Shown: positions 17,533 to 25,280, numbered from the stretch's first letter. The stretch: 64,000 nucleotides of DNA from JAUPVL01 sp964512085 (GCA_964512085.1 CAZEIU010000001.1:10611-74610), one strand, 5' to 3'. Numbers and translations are program-made. The notes: generated from the sequence alone by a model not told the origin.

Positions 17533-17783
17533 CCCCTAGGGCAAAAACACTAGGGGTAGAGATCCTTCCAAGGGAAGGTTGAGCGTCATCTCTATGTGGC
17601 GCGCTGATTTTAGCTCGTGAGCTCGAGCAGTGGAAATCTCTTGCGAGATTTTTTTAAACAGGGCGCCACTATACCCTCGAGGTACAACACAGCTTTGTTG
17701 TGGGAGCTACCCCAGACCTTGTCTCACCGATTCTTTTTCTCTCGGTTTGACTTCTGTTGCCAGGGAGGTCAATCCCCCTCAAG

Positions 17784-17996
17784 TCACTGAGTGACTAGCT
17801 GTGGCGACCGGCGTGGGGGCACAGGCTCAACGTGGTTGTAGTCAACCTCGTCGTCTGCGAAGGACCCAAACGGGTACCCTCGCCCACAACTCGGGCAGAT
17901 CCTCTGCCGAGTCGCGTCCCAGCCGGTGTACTTCAGCACCGTGTCATCTACGACACAGCGCTTCAGTTCCACCTTCTTCTTTCTCTTGGTAGGCAT
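17784..17996 (-). CDS. Possible small basic protein at the start of the large transcript
   Basis: 70 residues: a Lys/Arg-rich start (MPTKRKKKVELKRC), a CPSCG knuckle and an acidic middle. GC-rich codons, unlike the core genes. There is no Shine-Dalgarno and the ATG sits in a hairpin (17986-18036) near the predicted 5' end of the transcript. The DNA also folds well as RNA, so it may be non-coding sequence that happens to be open. Confidence 0.4.
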   Translation of the reverse strand: MPTKRKKKVELKRCVVDDTVLKYTGWDATRQRICPSCGRGYPFGSFADDEVDYNHVEPVPPRRSPQLVTQ

Positions 17997-18064
17997 ACAC
18001 AAATCACTGTTTAAATGCTCTATGTGTGCCTACCAATTTATTACAGGTAAAAGGTACTTTGGGT

Positions 18065-18093
18065 AGTATAGCAAAGAATATTATTTTTGTCAA
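18065..18093 (-). promoter_or_regulatory. Strong sigma70 promoter of the large RNA transcript
   Basis: TTGACA (18093-18088), 17-bp spacer, TATACT (18070-18065) on the minus strand. The predicted start is near 18058, so the transcript would read through the small ORF, the large RNA with the hammerhead, and perhaps on to tmRNA. Confidence 0.8.
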
Positions 18094-18201
18094 TACTTAT
18101 TTACACTTTTTTTAGAGTTTGCAACTTCTTTCCTGTAGCTAATACTATATTTTGTGTTAATAACAAATATTTTTGTAAGGTTTATTAGTTTTTTTGTACG
18201 T

Positions 18202-18225
18202 AAAAACCCGACATTAATGTCGGGT
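18202..18225 (-). terminator. Rho-independent terminator of the 0.4-kb RNA
   Basis: Perfect stem from CCCGACAUUAAUGUCGGG (longest form 20 nt) followed by UUUUU on the minus strand. Confidence 0.88.
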
Positions 18226-18598
18226 GATATGGTGTTGCCAGTAGTAATGGCGATATAGAGCCTTAATTACTATGGCAGAGATCGGTAATACTTACACTCC
18301 AGCTGTGTCGGTCGCGAAAGTGTCGCGCCTGCTAGAGGGAGACTTTTCTGCCGCACTGCTGTGTCTGCGTGATGAGTGACTGTGTGGCGGGTGGGTGGCC
18401 GAGAGTCTCAATCTCGACGCAATTTGGTAGGATCAAATTCCTTCCATCCCTTTTCCTCTCCAGTGTTCAGCTGTTACCACTTGGGCCGCCCCAGGACCTT
18501 CCTGGGGCTCCTCGCTGCCCTCTCTTGAGGGCGAAGAAAGGATCGTCAGATCCCGTCCATGTATTACCCCCCCTTTAGAGAAGTGAGCGAGAACAGCT
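18207..18598 (-). ncRNA. Structured RNA of about 0.4 kb, family unknown
   Basis: Bounded by a strong promoter and a strong terminator, with no ORF of note. GGUAAUAC near the 5' end pairs perfectly with GUAUUACC (18283-18290), closing a domain of about 285 nt. Inside are GGGAUC/GAUCC, GCCCUC/GAGGGC, GCCCCAGGA/UCCUGGGGC, GUCGAGA/UCUCGGC and CGCG/CGCG hairpins. A further hairpin (UGCCAUAGUAAU with AUUACUACUGGCA) precedes the terminator. RNase P RNA or another housekeeping RNA is possible, but I cannot see the conserved cores. Confidence 0.65.
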
Positions 18599-18604
18599 TT
18601 TACC

Positions 18605-18633
18605 AATATAACAGTTTAACTATTTTTTGTCAA
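18605..18633 (-). promoter_or_regulatory. Strong sigma70 promoter of the 0.4-kb RNA
   Basis: TTGACA (18633-18628), 17-bp spacer, TATATT (18610-18605) on the minus strand; predicted start near 18598. Just upstream is an inverted TTGTCAA/TTGACAA pair that could be an operator. Confidence 0.8.
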
Positions 18634-18657
18634 TAGTATTTGACAACAAAAAATATT

Positions 18658-19419
18658 TTACTTTTGATTCTTCCAGGCAAGTTCAAAAAGTTGTCGCAAT
18701 ACCCCCGCGATTTCCTTACTTTCAATAACAAGGCCTAATGCATCCTTGCCTCTATAAGTAGCAATTACAACAGCTCCTTTATAAAAGTTTAAGTCAGCCT
18801 TAATGGGTGTATCTATTTTTTTAGTTTCGCGTAAAATTGATCTGTCGCTCTTAAGTTCGCCATTTAAATATGAATAAATTAGTTTACTAGCAATTTTCTT
18901 ACGCATTCTATTTTTAGGGTTCTCAATCAATACATTTGGGTTAATTTTTAAAACTTCATCAACGTTAGTTAAAGAATATATTTCATCCCCTACCTTTGAT
19001 TTACGCTTATAGTAGGAGCTAAGTACTTTAATTCCTTCTTCGCCTTTATAAAAACGCACAACTGGCGCATCGTCACCATCACTGGTAGCACGAGATACCT
19101 CTTTAAGACCTGGTAATAAGTTTTTGAGTTCATTTTTTTTGTTCATTACCTCAGTCGCCTGATTCTCTAAATATCTATCGATGGCTTCTGGTGGTTCGGC
19201 CACAAAAACGGTTTTTTTGCCTTGAGTGCTCTCGCTTACTAGCCCCATCTGAGCAAGTTCGTCGAGTATTACATAAGCTGTAGCTCGGTTTACATCGGCT
19301 TGCTCAGCGATTTTTTGTACGGCACTAGGGCCCAAAAATAATGCTGCCACGTAAACTTTGGCTTGCTTTTCGCTAAAGCCTACAGATTGGAGTTTGGCAG
19401 CTAGTTCAATTATTTGCAT
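18658..19419 (-). CDS. TrmB-family transcriptional regulator
   Basis: N-terminal winged helix of the TrmB type (about 1-75: GFSEKQAKVYVAALFLGPSAVQKIAE, then RATAYVILDELAQMGLV), a coiled linker, and an effector-like C-terminal part resembling the PLD-like TrmB domain. I start it at the ATG at 19419: TTGACA-17-TAGCAT ends 7 nt before it, giving a leaderless mRNA. Repeated TTGACAA sites over the promoter could be its own operator. The target regulon is unknown. Confidence 0.75.
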   Translation of the reverse strand: MQIIELAAKLQSVGFSEKQAKVYVAALFLGPSAVQKIAEQADVNRATAYVILDELAQMGLVSESTQGKKTVFVAEPPEAIDRYLENQATEVMNKKNELKNLLPGLKEVSRATSDGDDAPVVRFYKGEEGIKVLSSYYKRKSKVGDEIYSLTNVDEVLKINPNVLIENPKNRMRKKIASKLIYSYLNGELKSDRSILRETKKIDTPIKADLNFYKGAVVIATYRGKDALGLVIESKEIAGVLRQLFELAWKNQK

Positions 19420-19528
19420 AAGGCTTATGCTATCATAGTTTTGGGCTGTTGTCAATATTTGTCAACAAAAGTTAATAGTAATAATGCTCAAAATATCGGC
19501 ATTTTGCTTATGATATAATAAAATTGTT

Positions 19529-20755
19529 ATGCCTAATACTGAAACACAAGCTAGCGAATTAGATCATGAAGTTGAGCAGCCCACTATTGACTTAACTGAC
19601 GGCGTAAAGCAGACTGCACCAATTGGCGAAAAAACTCCCCTAACTGAAATAATTAAGCCCGGAAACTTCTTAGATTTCTGGATGAGGCTTAGAGATGCTG
19701 CAGAGATAAAGTACCATGATAAGCCTAAATTACAAGCAACATTTATACGTTTTTGCGAAAGTAACCACGCAAAATTACAAAATCTTCAAAAAGCAGTTGA
19801 AGGTAAACACCCTAAATACCCCCCTAGCGCTGGAGTCGCAATAGAATGGTATCAGCAACTAGGCAGTCTTAATGAACTAGTAGGTGCAGCGCCTTCCCTA
19901 CTAAAAGCAGCTAAAATGATTGAGGACGACAAGGGCGCTACACTTAATCAAAAATTAACTGCATGCCAAATATATTTGGAGGCTGCAGAGAAGATAGATG
20001 AAACAGCAGACAAGTCTGGCTTACCCGACCCAACAGATCTTAGAAACGCGACTTTGCAAAAACTCGCCCAAATTGAATTAGAAACTATCGAGAATAATCC
20101 AAAAGAAGCTCGTCTAAAGGTTGACTGTAGAGCTATTGCATTAGATATAGCTTTTCAAAACTTTTTCAAAACATGCCGCGAACGTCACGTGCCAGATAAT
20201 TTTATTGCAACAGAAACCCAAAAACTGCTAAATGAGATTAAAAATATCTTAGAAAGTGTAGAGCAAATTTTTGAAAGCACGACTGAAAAAACAAAACTTC
20301 TTGGCTGGAGATCAGAAATAGCCCTTGCTTGTTTGGGTAAAAAAGTATTTTTGGCAAAACAAAACTGGGACGAAATATATAGCGCTCGATTAAGTACTTT
20401 GAGAGAAGATGTTCCGCATGATGGCATAAGCAAAAATGCCGAAGTAGCTGGGCAAAATACAGAGCGCATGTCTTTTGACCTGATAGTGGGTATGGTAGAA
20501 CATGTTGGTGGCAAGGTAGGTATTAAAAAGTTTCCTATGCAAGTAAAAACTAAGATAAGAGCACCATACGAAAGTTCGGTGGCAAAGATCGCTACTGCAG
20601 ATGTTCTGGGCAATGAAGGAATTGACACTATTATATTTGCATTAACTAATGGCGGCCCAGCAATGCTGAGTAAAGTAAACTCTAACCTAGTAAGCTATTT
20701 AGAAAAGCTTGGCGGAAGATACTATAAAATTGCTGACGCACTGTATCTAAAATAA
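19529..20755 (+). CDS. Hypothetical 408-residue soluble protein
   Basis: No membrane helix or recognised motif. An N-terminal acidic tail (about 1-45) leads into an alpha-rich body with many Lys/Glu helices (about 60-300) and a C-terminal domain with GGKVGIKKFPMQVKTKI and LEKLGGRYYKIADALYLK. TATAAT lies 9 nt before the ATG, so it is near-leaderless. Divergent from the TrmB regulator and possibly controlled by it (inference from position). Confidence 0.7.
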   Translation: MPNTETQASELDHEVEQPTIDLTDGVKQTAPIGEKTPLTEIIKPGNFLDFWMRLRDAAEIKYHDKPKLQATFIRFCESNHAKLQNLQKAVEGKHPKYPPSAGVAIEWYQQLGSLNELVGAAPSLLKAAKMIEDDKGATLNQKLTACQIYLEAAEKIDETADKSGLPDPTDLRNATLQKLAQIELETIENNPKEARLKVDCRAIALDIAFQNFFKTCRERHVPDNFIATETQKLLNEIKNILESVEQIFESTTEKTKLLGWRSEIALACLGKKVFLAKQNWDEIYSARLSTLREDVPHDGISKNAEVAGQNTERMSFDLIVGMVEHVGGKVGIKKFPMQVKTKIRAPYESSVAKIATADVLGNEGIDTIIFALTNGGPAMLSKVNSNLVSYLEKLGGRYYKIADALYLK

Positions 20756-20793
20756 AATGCTCCCCTTACAGATAACTATAAGAAGAGCAAATA

Positions 20794-20976
20794 CTAGATA
20801 GAGTCAACAAACTCAGTAGGAGGTATTTCTGTTACAGTAATTTCTAAAATTTCACTAAGTGGGTCACTGCTTGTCTTGTCGGCTGCCTGCTCGGCTAGTT
20901 CCATCAAAAGTGGCCCAATATTTTTGATATGAGTTACTGCATCAGTATTGATAGGTACAGACTTTCTCTCGGACAC
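20794..20976 (-). CDS. Hypothetical 60-residue protein
   Basis: Short acidic protein (DAVTHIKNIGPLLMELAEQAAD), family unknown. The GTG start has AGAAAGG about 7 nt upstream. It belongs to the small accessory class by style, with weak independent support. Confidence 0.5.
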   Translation of the reverse strand: MSERKSVPINTDAVTHIKNIGPLLMELAEQAADKTSSDPLSEILEITVTEIPPTEFVDSI

Positions 20977-21154
20977 CAAAAAGCCTTTCTCTTTGCGTAC
21001 AGCTCGGGTGTTTGGAGATTGTATAACATATTGTTAATATTTGCAAGTTAAATGAGCTAGATAACTATTTACATAATCTGTAAAATTTGCTATGATAACT
21101 GCTGTTACTAATTTTTAGTATAACTCTTTCTAATAAAAGGAATAATAAAACTTA

Positions 21155-21520
21155 ATGCCTATAATTCAATCAGCTAAAAAAAGAATGAAACAAGCCGAAG
21201 CACGACGCAAATATAATGTTGCGGTAAAATCGGCTGTCAAAAAACACACCAAGGCTGTAAACGCCGAAATTGCTACAGGTGATGTTAAATCTAACCAAGC
21301 CCTAATTGCAGCTATTGCTCAAATAGACAAAGCCGTAAAAAAAGGTACCCTACACAAGCGTAACGCTGCCAGACGCAAATCTCGACTTACCCTTAGATAC
21401 AACGCCGTAGCCAAACAACCTTTTGGCACCGAAAAAGCCGGAGCCAAAAAATCTCCTGCAAAGAAAGCTACTAAGCCAGCAGCCAAAAAGACTGCCAAGA
21501 AAACTACCAGCAAAAAGTAG
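21155..21520 (+). CDS. rpsT: Small ribosomal subunit protein bS20 with Lys/Ala tail
   Basis: Residues 1-87 match S20 (MPIIQSAKKRMKQAEARR, then LHKRNAARRKSRLTLRYNA). The protein then continues about 34 residues as a Lys/Ala/Thr repeat (AKKSPAKKATKPAAKKTAKK), like histone H1 or other DNA/RNA-binding tails. Its stop codon directly abuts the stop of holA on the other strand. Confidence 0.93.
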   Translation: MPIIQSAKKRMKQAEARRKYNVAVKSAVKKHTKAVNAEIATGDVKSNQALIAAIAQIDKAVKKGTLHKRNAARRKSRLTLRYNAVAKQPFGTEKAGAKKSPAKKATKPAAKKTAKKTTSKK

Positions 21521-22444
21521 TTAGATTCTACTAAGGTTTACTATTAAACCTTCAAGACTGTCTTGCGACTCTTGTTTACCAATCTTAATATTAAAATCGG
21601 CCTCAACAATCAACCCGTAGGCCTTTTTTAATTGCGCCATACTTAGTTTTTTAACAATGTTTTGAGCTTTGGTGGCAGCATAAGGAGATGTTTTGGTTGT
21701 CTTAACCCACGCATTGCTTTTGCCTTCATTGTCTTTGGCTAGTACCAATACACGGTATTGATAAGTGATGGCGCCAAGAATTTTTTGATCGGGTTCTGAT
21801 CTGGTTTTGAGACTTTCATATATCTCAATTGCTCTTTTAGGGTTACGTCGAATAATATTGTCTATCATTACAAAAACACTATAGTCAATGTTGGGTACCA
21901 CTAGATCTTCTATAGATTCTGCAGTAATAGTTGAGTTGTAGTTTATAAGCTTTTGCACTTCTGAGTTGAGTTGCCACTGATCGTTACCAACTGCATCTAT
22001 GAGCAAGCTTATTGTTCTATTGTCTGTATTGCCACCGGCTTGTTCTATTACTTTCTTCAACCAGCCTACTAACTGAGCAGGCGTTCGCTGTCGAAACTCT
22101 TTAGCGGTCTTTAATGAAGACATCTTTTTAAAATACGCACTACGCTTATCTACTTCTCTATCGATCAATACTATATTAGTGGTATCAGATACAGCCTGCA
22201 AAATCTCTTCGCATTTTTCTTTACTTAGCTTGTGAGAAGCAAGGTCTCGAACAATCAGTAGCCGGCTAGTAACAAACATTGGTACTACCGCAAGAGAGTT
22301 GAGCAGATCGCTTAGTTTGCGCTCGCTCATCTCAAATGTGTCCATATCAAAATCTCCACCGGTCTTAGTTGTGTATTGAGATTTTATTTTTCTCACTGCT
22401 TCGGCAATTTCAAAGCTATTTTCACCATAAAAGTAAAATATCAT
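21521..22444 (-). CDS. holA: DNA polymerase III delta subunit
   Basis: Clamp-loader subunit of the replicase. The start FYFYGENSFEIAEAVRKIK and the SLAVVPMFVTSRLLIVRDL segment are typical, followed by the LVGWLKKVIEQAGG and VFVMIDNIIRRNPKRAIEIYESL blocks of the C-terminal domains. ATG at 22444 is chosen since it begins the conserved core; an in-frame ATG 15 nt upstream is possible. Confidence 0.85.
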   Translation of the reverse strand: MIFYFYGENSFEIAEAVRKIKSQYTTKTGGDFDMDTFEMSERKLSDLLNSLAVVPMFVTSRLLIVRDLASHKLSKEKCEEILQAVSDTTNIVLIDREVDKRSAYFKKMSSLKTAKEFRQRTPAQLVGWLKKVIEQAGGNTDNRTISLLIDAVGNDQWQLNSEVQKLINYNSTITAESIEDLVVPNIDYSVFVMIDNIIRRNPKRAIEIYESLKTRSEPDQKILGAITYQYRVLVLAKDNEGKSNAWVKTTKTSPYAATKAQNIVKKLSMAQLKKAYGLIVEADFNIKIGKQESQDSLEGLIVNLSRI

Positions 22445-22505
22445 ACTACTAGTATTCATTATTAATAGACTGCAAGCAAGCGCTGTACTCAACGCCAACC
22501 CTTGG

Positions 22506-22808
22506 ATGTACCAGCCTGGCTGGACTCGCTGGGGCGGCAGTGCCGTACTTAAGCCTCCGGGCTCTAATGTGGCTCTTATTACTTATTACAGCGGCGGTAG
22601 TGCTGTGCAAGACTTTAATGTCGCCAATGATGCGCTGCAAGTTATGGCCGCTAGTTGCCTAAAAGACTTCGAGATCGAAAAAGAAGAGAATCCTAACTTC
22701 ACTTGGATCGGTGGTCAACCGCCAAGCACTGAAAGAATTCACCAATGGGATAGCGATAAAATAGTCGTCGATTTTGGTGCCCCTACCAGAATGCACGACG
22801 GAACTTAA
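22506..22808 (+). CDS. Hypothetical protein
   Basis: 100 residues with a Gly/Ser/Trp-rich beginning and an acidic end; family unknown. The frame is open further upstream without a standard start, so the true N-terminus is uncertain. A perfect terminator 11 nt after the stop supports expression in this direction. Confidence 0.55.
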   Translation: MYQPGWTRWGGSAVLKPPGSNVALITYYSGGSAVQDFNVANDALQVMAASCLKDFEIEKEENPNFTWIGGQPPSTERIHQWDSDKIVVDFGAPTRMHDGT

Positions 22809-22819
22809 GATAATTACTA

Positions 22820-22843
22820 CCTCAACGTAAAGTTGAGGTTTTT
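22820..22843 (+). terminator. Terminator of the 22506-22808 gene
   Basis: CCTCAAC/GTTGAGG stem followed by TTTTT. Confidence 0.85.
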
Positions 22844-22849
22844 ATATTT

Positions 22850-22872
22850 AAAAAGTCTCGATAGTTCGAGAC
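22850..22872 (-). terminator. Terminator of the zinc-microprotein pair
   Basis: GTCTCG/CGAGAC stem with a five-T tract on the minus strand, 9 nt past the stop of the gene at 22881. Confidence 0.85.
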
Positions 22873-22880
22873 TAGTAGTA

Positions 22881-23153
22881 TTAATGCTTTACATTAAATC
22901 TTAAAATATTGTCGCTATGATAGGCATTATCGTGCAACCTTTGGTACTCGCAATAAACAGCCAGAGTGTCGTCTACACTAAGCTCTGAAATAATTTCTAA
23001 ACGTCTAGCAGATCTATGGTAAGCTTTCATCCAGCCACAATTAGGGCAAAACGTATCGACATTATTACCAAAACCTGTACATAAGTTACCGGCGTAATGC
23101 TCGCATGGCCCACTTGGATTGAGCTGTGGGGCACGGCCATTTGCTACACACAT
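22881..23153 (-). CDS. Zinc-ribbon microprotein, second of a tandem pair
   Basis: 90 residues from the ATG at 23153. Two Cys clusters (GPCEHYAGNLC and CPNCGW) could bind zinc, followed by HRSARRLE and a helical tail. The upstream gene has the same GPC...C..CGW...H..S.R pattern, so the two look like a duplicated pair. The start lies 1 nt after the upstream stop, so translation is coupled. Confidence 0.65.
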   Translation of the reverse strand: MCVANGRAPQLNPSGPCEHYAGNLCTGFGNNVDTFCPNCGWMKAYHRSARRLEIISELSVDDTLAVYCEYQRLHDNAYHSDNILRFNVKH

Positions 23154-23154
23154 A

Positions 23155-23325
23155 TTATCTACCCTTGCTCTTTTTGGTACTTTTGCGTACTTCGGCATGA
23201 GCTTTACGCATAGATTCGGAGTGATTCATTTCACTCCAACCACATGTAAGACAACGTTTGCCCTGACCTAAAAATACGGCGCAAGGACCATCTTTATCTA
23301 ATTGTATTTTGCGAAATGGCCTCAT
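23155..23325 (-). CDS. Zinc-ribbon microprotein, first of a tandem pair
   Basis: 56 residues, basic: DGPCAVFLGQGKRCLTCGW then HSESMRKAHAE and a Lys-rich end. GGAGGTGGT precedes the ATG. It is short but supported by the strong Shine-Dalgarno, the coupling to the next gene and the shared Cys/His pattern with it. Confidence 0.65.
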   Translation of the reverse strand: MRPFRKIQLDKDGPCAVFLGQGKRCLTCGWSEMNHSESMRKAHAEVRKSTKKSKGR

Positions 23326-23370
23326 ATACCACCTCCGCTGATAGGTACGATTGAGTTTTATTATAGCACT

Positions 23371-24252
23371 TTATTTCTTGGGTAGTTTTTGGCAATAAGC
23401 ACAATAGTGTGTTCCTCTACCCGCAACACGGGTCTTTTGTATTGGTTTGCCACAATTGGGGCAAGGTTTGCCATTGAGCCGAAAGACTTTGGCGAATTTA
23501 AGATAACTGCCTTTTTTGCCCTCGGCATCAACGTAGTTACGATCACTACTGCCACCTTGAGCTATACTTAGTTTCATCACCTCTCTGATAGCATTATATA
23601 ATCTCTTAAGCTTAATTGTACTGATGTCTTGCACCTTTGAGGCAGGATGTATACGCGCCATAAACAAGCTTTCGTCGGCATATATATTGCCCACACCAGC
23701 AAGCACAGTTTGATCTAGTATCGCGGCTTTGATAGCAGATTTTTTGCGCTTTTGAAGTGCAGAATTAAATTGTTCGAAGGTATAAGAATCTTCTAACGGC
23801 TCGGGGCCTAACTTTTGTAAGAACACATTGTTTGTATAAAGATCTTTGGTGGGCTCGAGCTTAATCCAGCCAAATTTTCGCTGGTCATTAAAATACAATT
23901 TGGCCCCACCTACAAAAGTAAATATCACTCTAGTAGATCTGTTGGGTAGCTGGCTTACTAAACTATCGTTGGGGTGGCCGGCCCCAAAATGAGTATTGCC
24001 ATCGTCATACACCAACTGTCCAGTCATCTTGAGATGAATAAGTAGACTATAGTCGCTACTAAGATCGATAATAATAACCTTTCCTCGTCTATCTACTTTG
24101 ATAATCTTAGCGCCTATAAGGTACTTATCGATAAGTTCTTGGGAGTTTGGGAACCCTTTGGGCCAATCAAAAGTAACACTCTTAATTTGGAGATTCGGTA
24201 AAAGGCGTTGCAATCCTATTCTAACTGTTTCTACTTCTGGTAATTCGGGCAT
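23371..24252 (-). CDS. mutM: Formamidopyrimidine-DNA glycosylase
   Basis: Removes oxidised purines from DNA. Catalytic N-terminus MPELPEVETVR, the conserved Lys in IHLKMTGQL, the H2TH region (AAILDQTVLAGVGNIYADESLF) and a C-terminal zinc finger (CPNCGKPIQKTRVAGRGTHYCAYC) are all intact; 293 residues is normal. TATAAT lies 8 nt before the ATG. Confidence 0.95.
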   Translation of the reverse strand: MPELPEVETVRIGLQRLLPNLQIKSVTFDWPKGFPNSQELIDKYLIGAKIIKVDRRGKVIIIDLSSDYSLLIHLKMTGQLVYDDGNTHFGAGHPNDSLVSQLPNRSTRVIFTFVGGAKLYFNDQRKFGWIKLEPTKDLYTNNVFLQKLGPEPLEDSYTFEQFNSALQKRKKSAIKAAILDQTVLAGVGNIYADESLFMARIHPASKVQDISTIKLKRLYNAIREVMKLSIAQGGSSDRNYVDAEGKKGSYLKFAKVFRLNGKPCPNCGKPIQKTRVAGRGTHYCAYCQKLPKK

Positions 24253-24336
24253 TTGCTAACATTATATACTATTGACTAAAGTTTTGTATGGTGTTAAAAT
24301 TTTTAAGTTCCGCACCTTTAGCCAACAGGAGTGAAG

Positions 24337-24681
24337 TTGAAAATCGCACTTGTGGTAGATGATGAGAGAATATTGAATGTACCAGATGTAGACGAAGTAG
24401 TGCATGTTCAGTCGTCATCTGAAGCTATTGCCTATCTTCAGTCTCACCCAGTAATTCATCAGTTGTGGCTAGATCACGATCTAGGTCCAGATGATGTCAT
24501 TATGAGACTGGTTGATCATATCGCCGAAGAAGCTTTCTTTGGCCGAGGCTACGATATTGACGAAATCGTAGTTCATACCATGAACCCTGTTGGTTCGGAT
24601 AACATTATCCGCACACTTGAACGTTACTACCCTATTCGCAGAGCCTCGGTTCTACCCTATATTGAGAGTATTCACTCCTAA
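24337..24681 (+). CDS. Cyclic-phosphate-processing receiver-like (cREC) protein
   Basis: About 115 residues with a receiver-like fold: acidic pair VVDDERI, LWLDHDLGPDDVI and VVHTMNPVGSDNIIRTLE. This set matches the cREC family (Pfam PF20274 as I recall), linked by others to RNA-end or cyclic-nucleotide processing. By comparison with pyrH, whose AGGAG is followed by TGAAGT and a GTG, I take the TTG at 24337 as start; a GTG at 24331 abuts the Shine-Dalgarno and is less likely. Single gene with its own terminator. Confidence 0.65.
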   Translation: MKIALVVDDERILNVPDVDEVVHVQSSSEAIAYLQSHPVIHQLWLDHDLGPDDVIMRLVDHIAEEAFFGRGYDIDEIVVHTMNPVGSDNIIRTLERYYPIRRASVLPYIESIHS

Positions 24682-24689
24682 TTAATCTG

Positions 24690-24717
24690 CCCCTCGACAT
24701 TATAGCGAGGGGTTTTT
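24690..24717 (+). terminator. Terminator of the cREC gene
   Basis: CCCCTCG/CGAGGGG stem followed by TTTTT. Confidence 0.88.
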
Positions 24718-24815
24718 ACTTTGTTATTACTTATTGACTTTTTATAGTTTTTATGCTATTTTGTAATATGGTCTAATTGATAAATTGGGCCAAACCTTAA
24801 CAGAAAGAGAGACCC

Positions 24816-25040
24816 TTGCAGAACGCCTTCGACAATCTTTTCAAGATAATTATGGCAATGGCTGCTGTGGTGCTAGTAATGGCCTTTGTGGCTAATTACC
24901 CGGTACTGTTTGGAATCTTGATAGTTGCGATAATTTTTGTAGCTTTGTTTGTACGCGAACGGCGTCGCAATGCTGAGCTTCACACCGATAATCGTGCTCT
25001 CGAGCGTGATCTCGACCGAGCTCGCGGACGTCGCAGTTAA
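24816..25040 (+). CDS. Small membrane protein with charged C-terminal coil
   Basis: 74 residues: two hydrophobic helices (about 10-28 and 31-46), then a strongly charged helix (RERRRNAELHTDNRALERDLDRARGRR) that could form a coiled coil. TTG start with AGAAAGAGAG upstream. Family unknown. Confidence 0.6.
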   Translation: MQNAFDNLFKIIMAMAAVVLVMAFVANYPVLFGILIVAIIFVALFVRERRRNAELHTDNRALERDLDRARGRRS

Positions 25041-25061
25041 TACAATTATTAGATACTACTA

Positions 25062-25117
25062 CCAAGCCACCGGGGTCACTGTTAATCTCGCCAGATTATC
25101 ACACCCCTTGGCTTTGG
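25062..25117 (+). other. Long hairpin in the gap after the small membrane gene
   Basis: CCAAGCCA and GGGGU pair with ACCCC and UGGCUUUGG, with a U bulge, around a 26-nt loop. A pyrimidine-rich run follows, but no clear U-tract. It may end the upstream transcript. The rest of 25041-25213 shows no gene. Confidence 0.4.
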
Positions 25118-25213
25118 CCTCTCTTTCATTTATTACTCTACAAATTGAGTTTGTACTGATGAGCTTCTGCTAATAAATATCGCAAAGCGAAAGTAATAAA
25201 TAGTCAATAATTA

Positions 25214-25242
25214 TTGACATTTTTGTTATTATGTGATAATAT
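25214..25242 (+). promoter_or_regulatory. Strong sigma70 promoter
   Basis: TTGACA, 17-bp spacer, TAATAT; the predicted start near 25249 gives a leader of about 30 nt with GCACC and GGAG before the GTG start at 25281. Confidence 0.8.
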
Positions 25243-25280
25243 CTTAGAGTTCCCCGCACCTCTATTCAAAGGAGACTTAG

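Larger units (their letters stand above)
16641..17726 (-). ncRNA. Large structured RNA of about 1.1 kb, family unknown
   Basis: UGAGACAA near 17719-17726 pairs perfectly with UUGUCUCA at 16641-16648, closing the whole region. Inside, nearly every stretch folds: a branch closed by GUGGCGC/GCGCCAC (17596-17669) holding a GCAA-capped stem; UAGAGAU/AUCUCUA; CCCCUAG/CUAGGGG; a hammerhead ribozyme; a long hairpin at 17272-17331; GGUUGAG/CUCAACC; GCUGUAAG/CUUACAGC; CUUCAUC/GAUGAAG around a UUCG loop; and a three-hairpin junction closed by GAUCC/GGAUC (16954-17031). No long ORF fits. I see no RNase P, SRP or intron core. Confidence 0.65.

Noticed and set aside
18207..18598. RNase P RNA
   Set aside because: I could not find the conserved GAGGAAAGUCC and ACAGAAnnnnGCUUA strands, so no name is assigned; a covariance search could overturn this.
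25041..25213. tRNA- or riboswitch-like element after the small membrane gene
   Set aside because: It forms one long imperfect hairpin only, with no cloverleaf or known aptamer motif.
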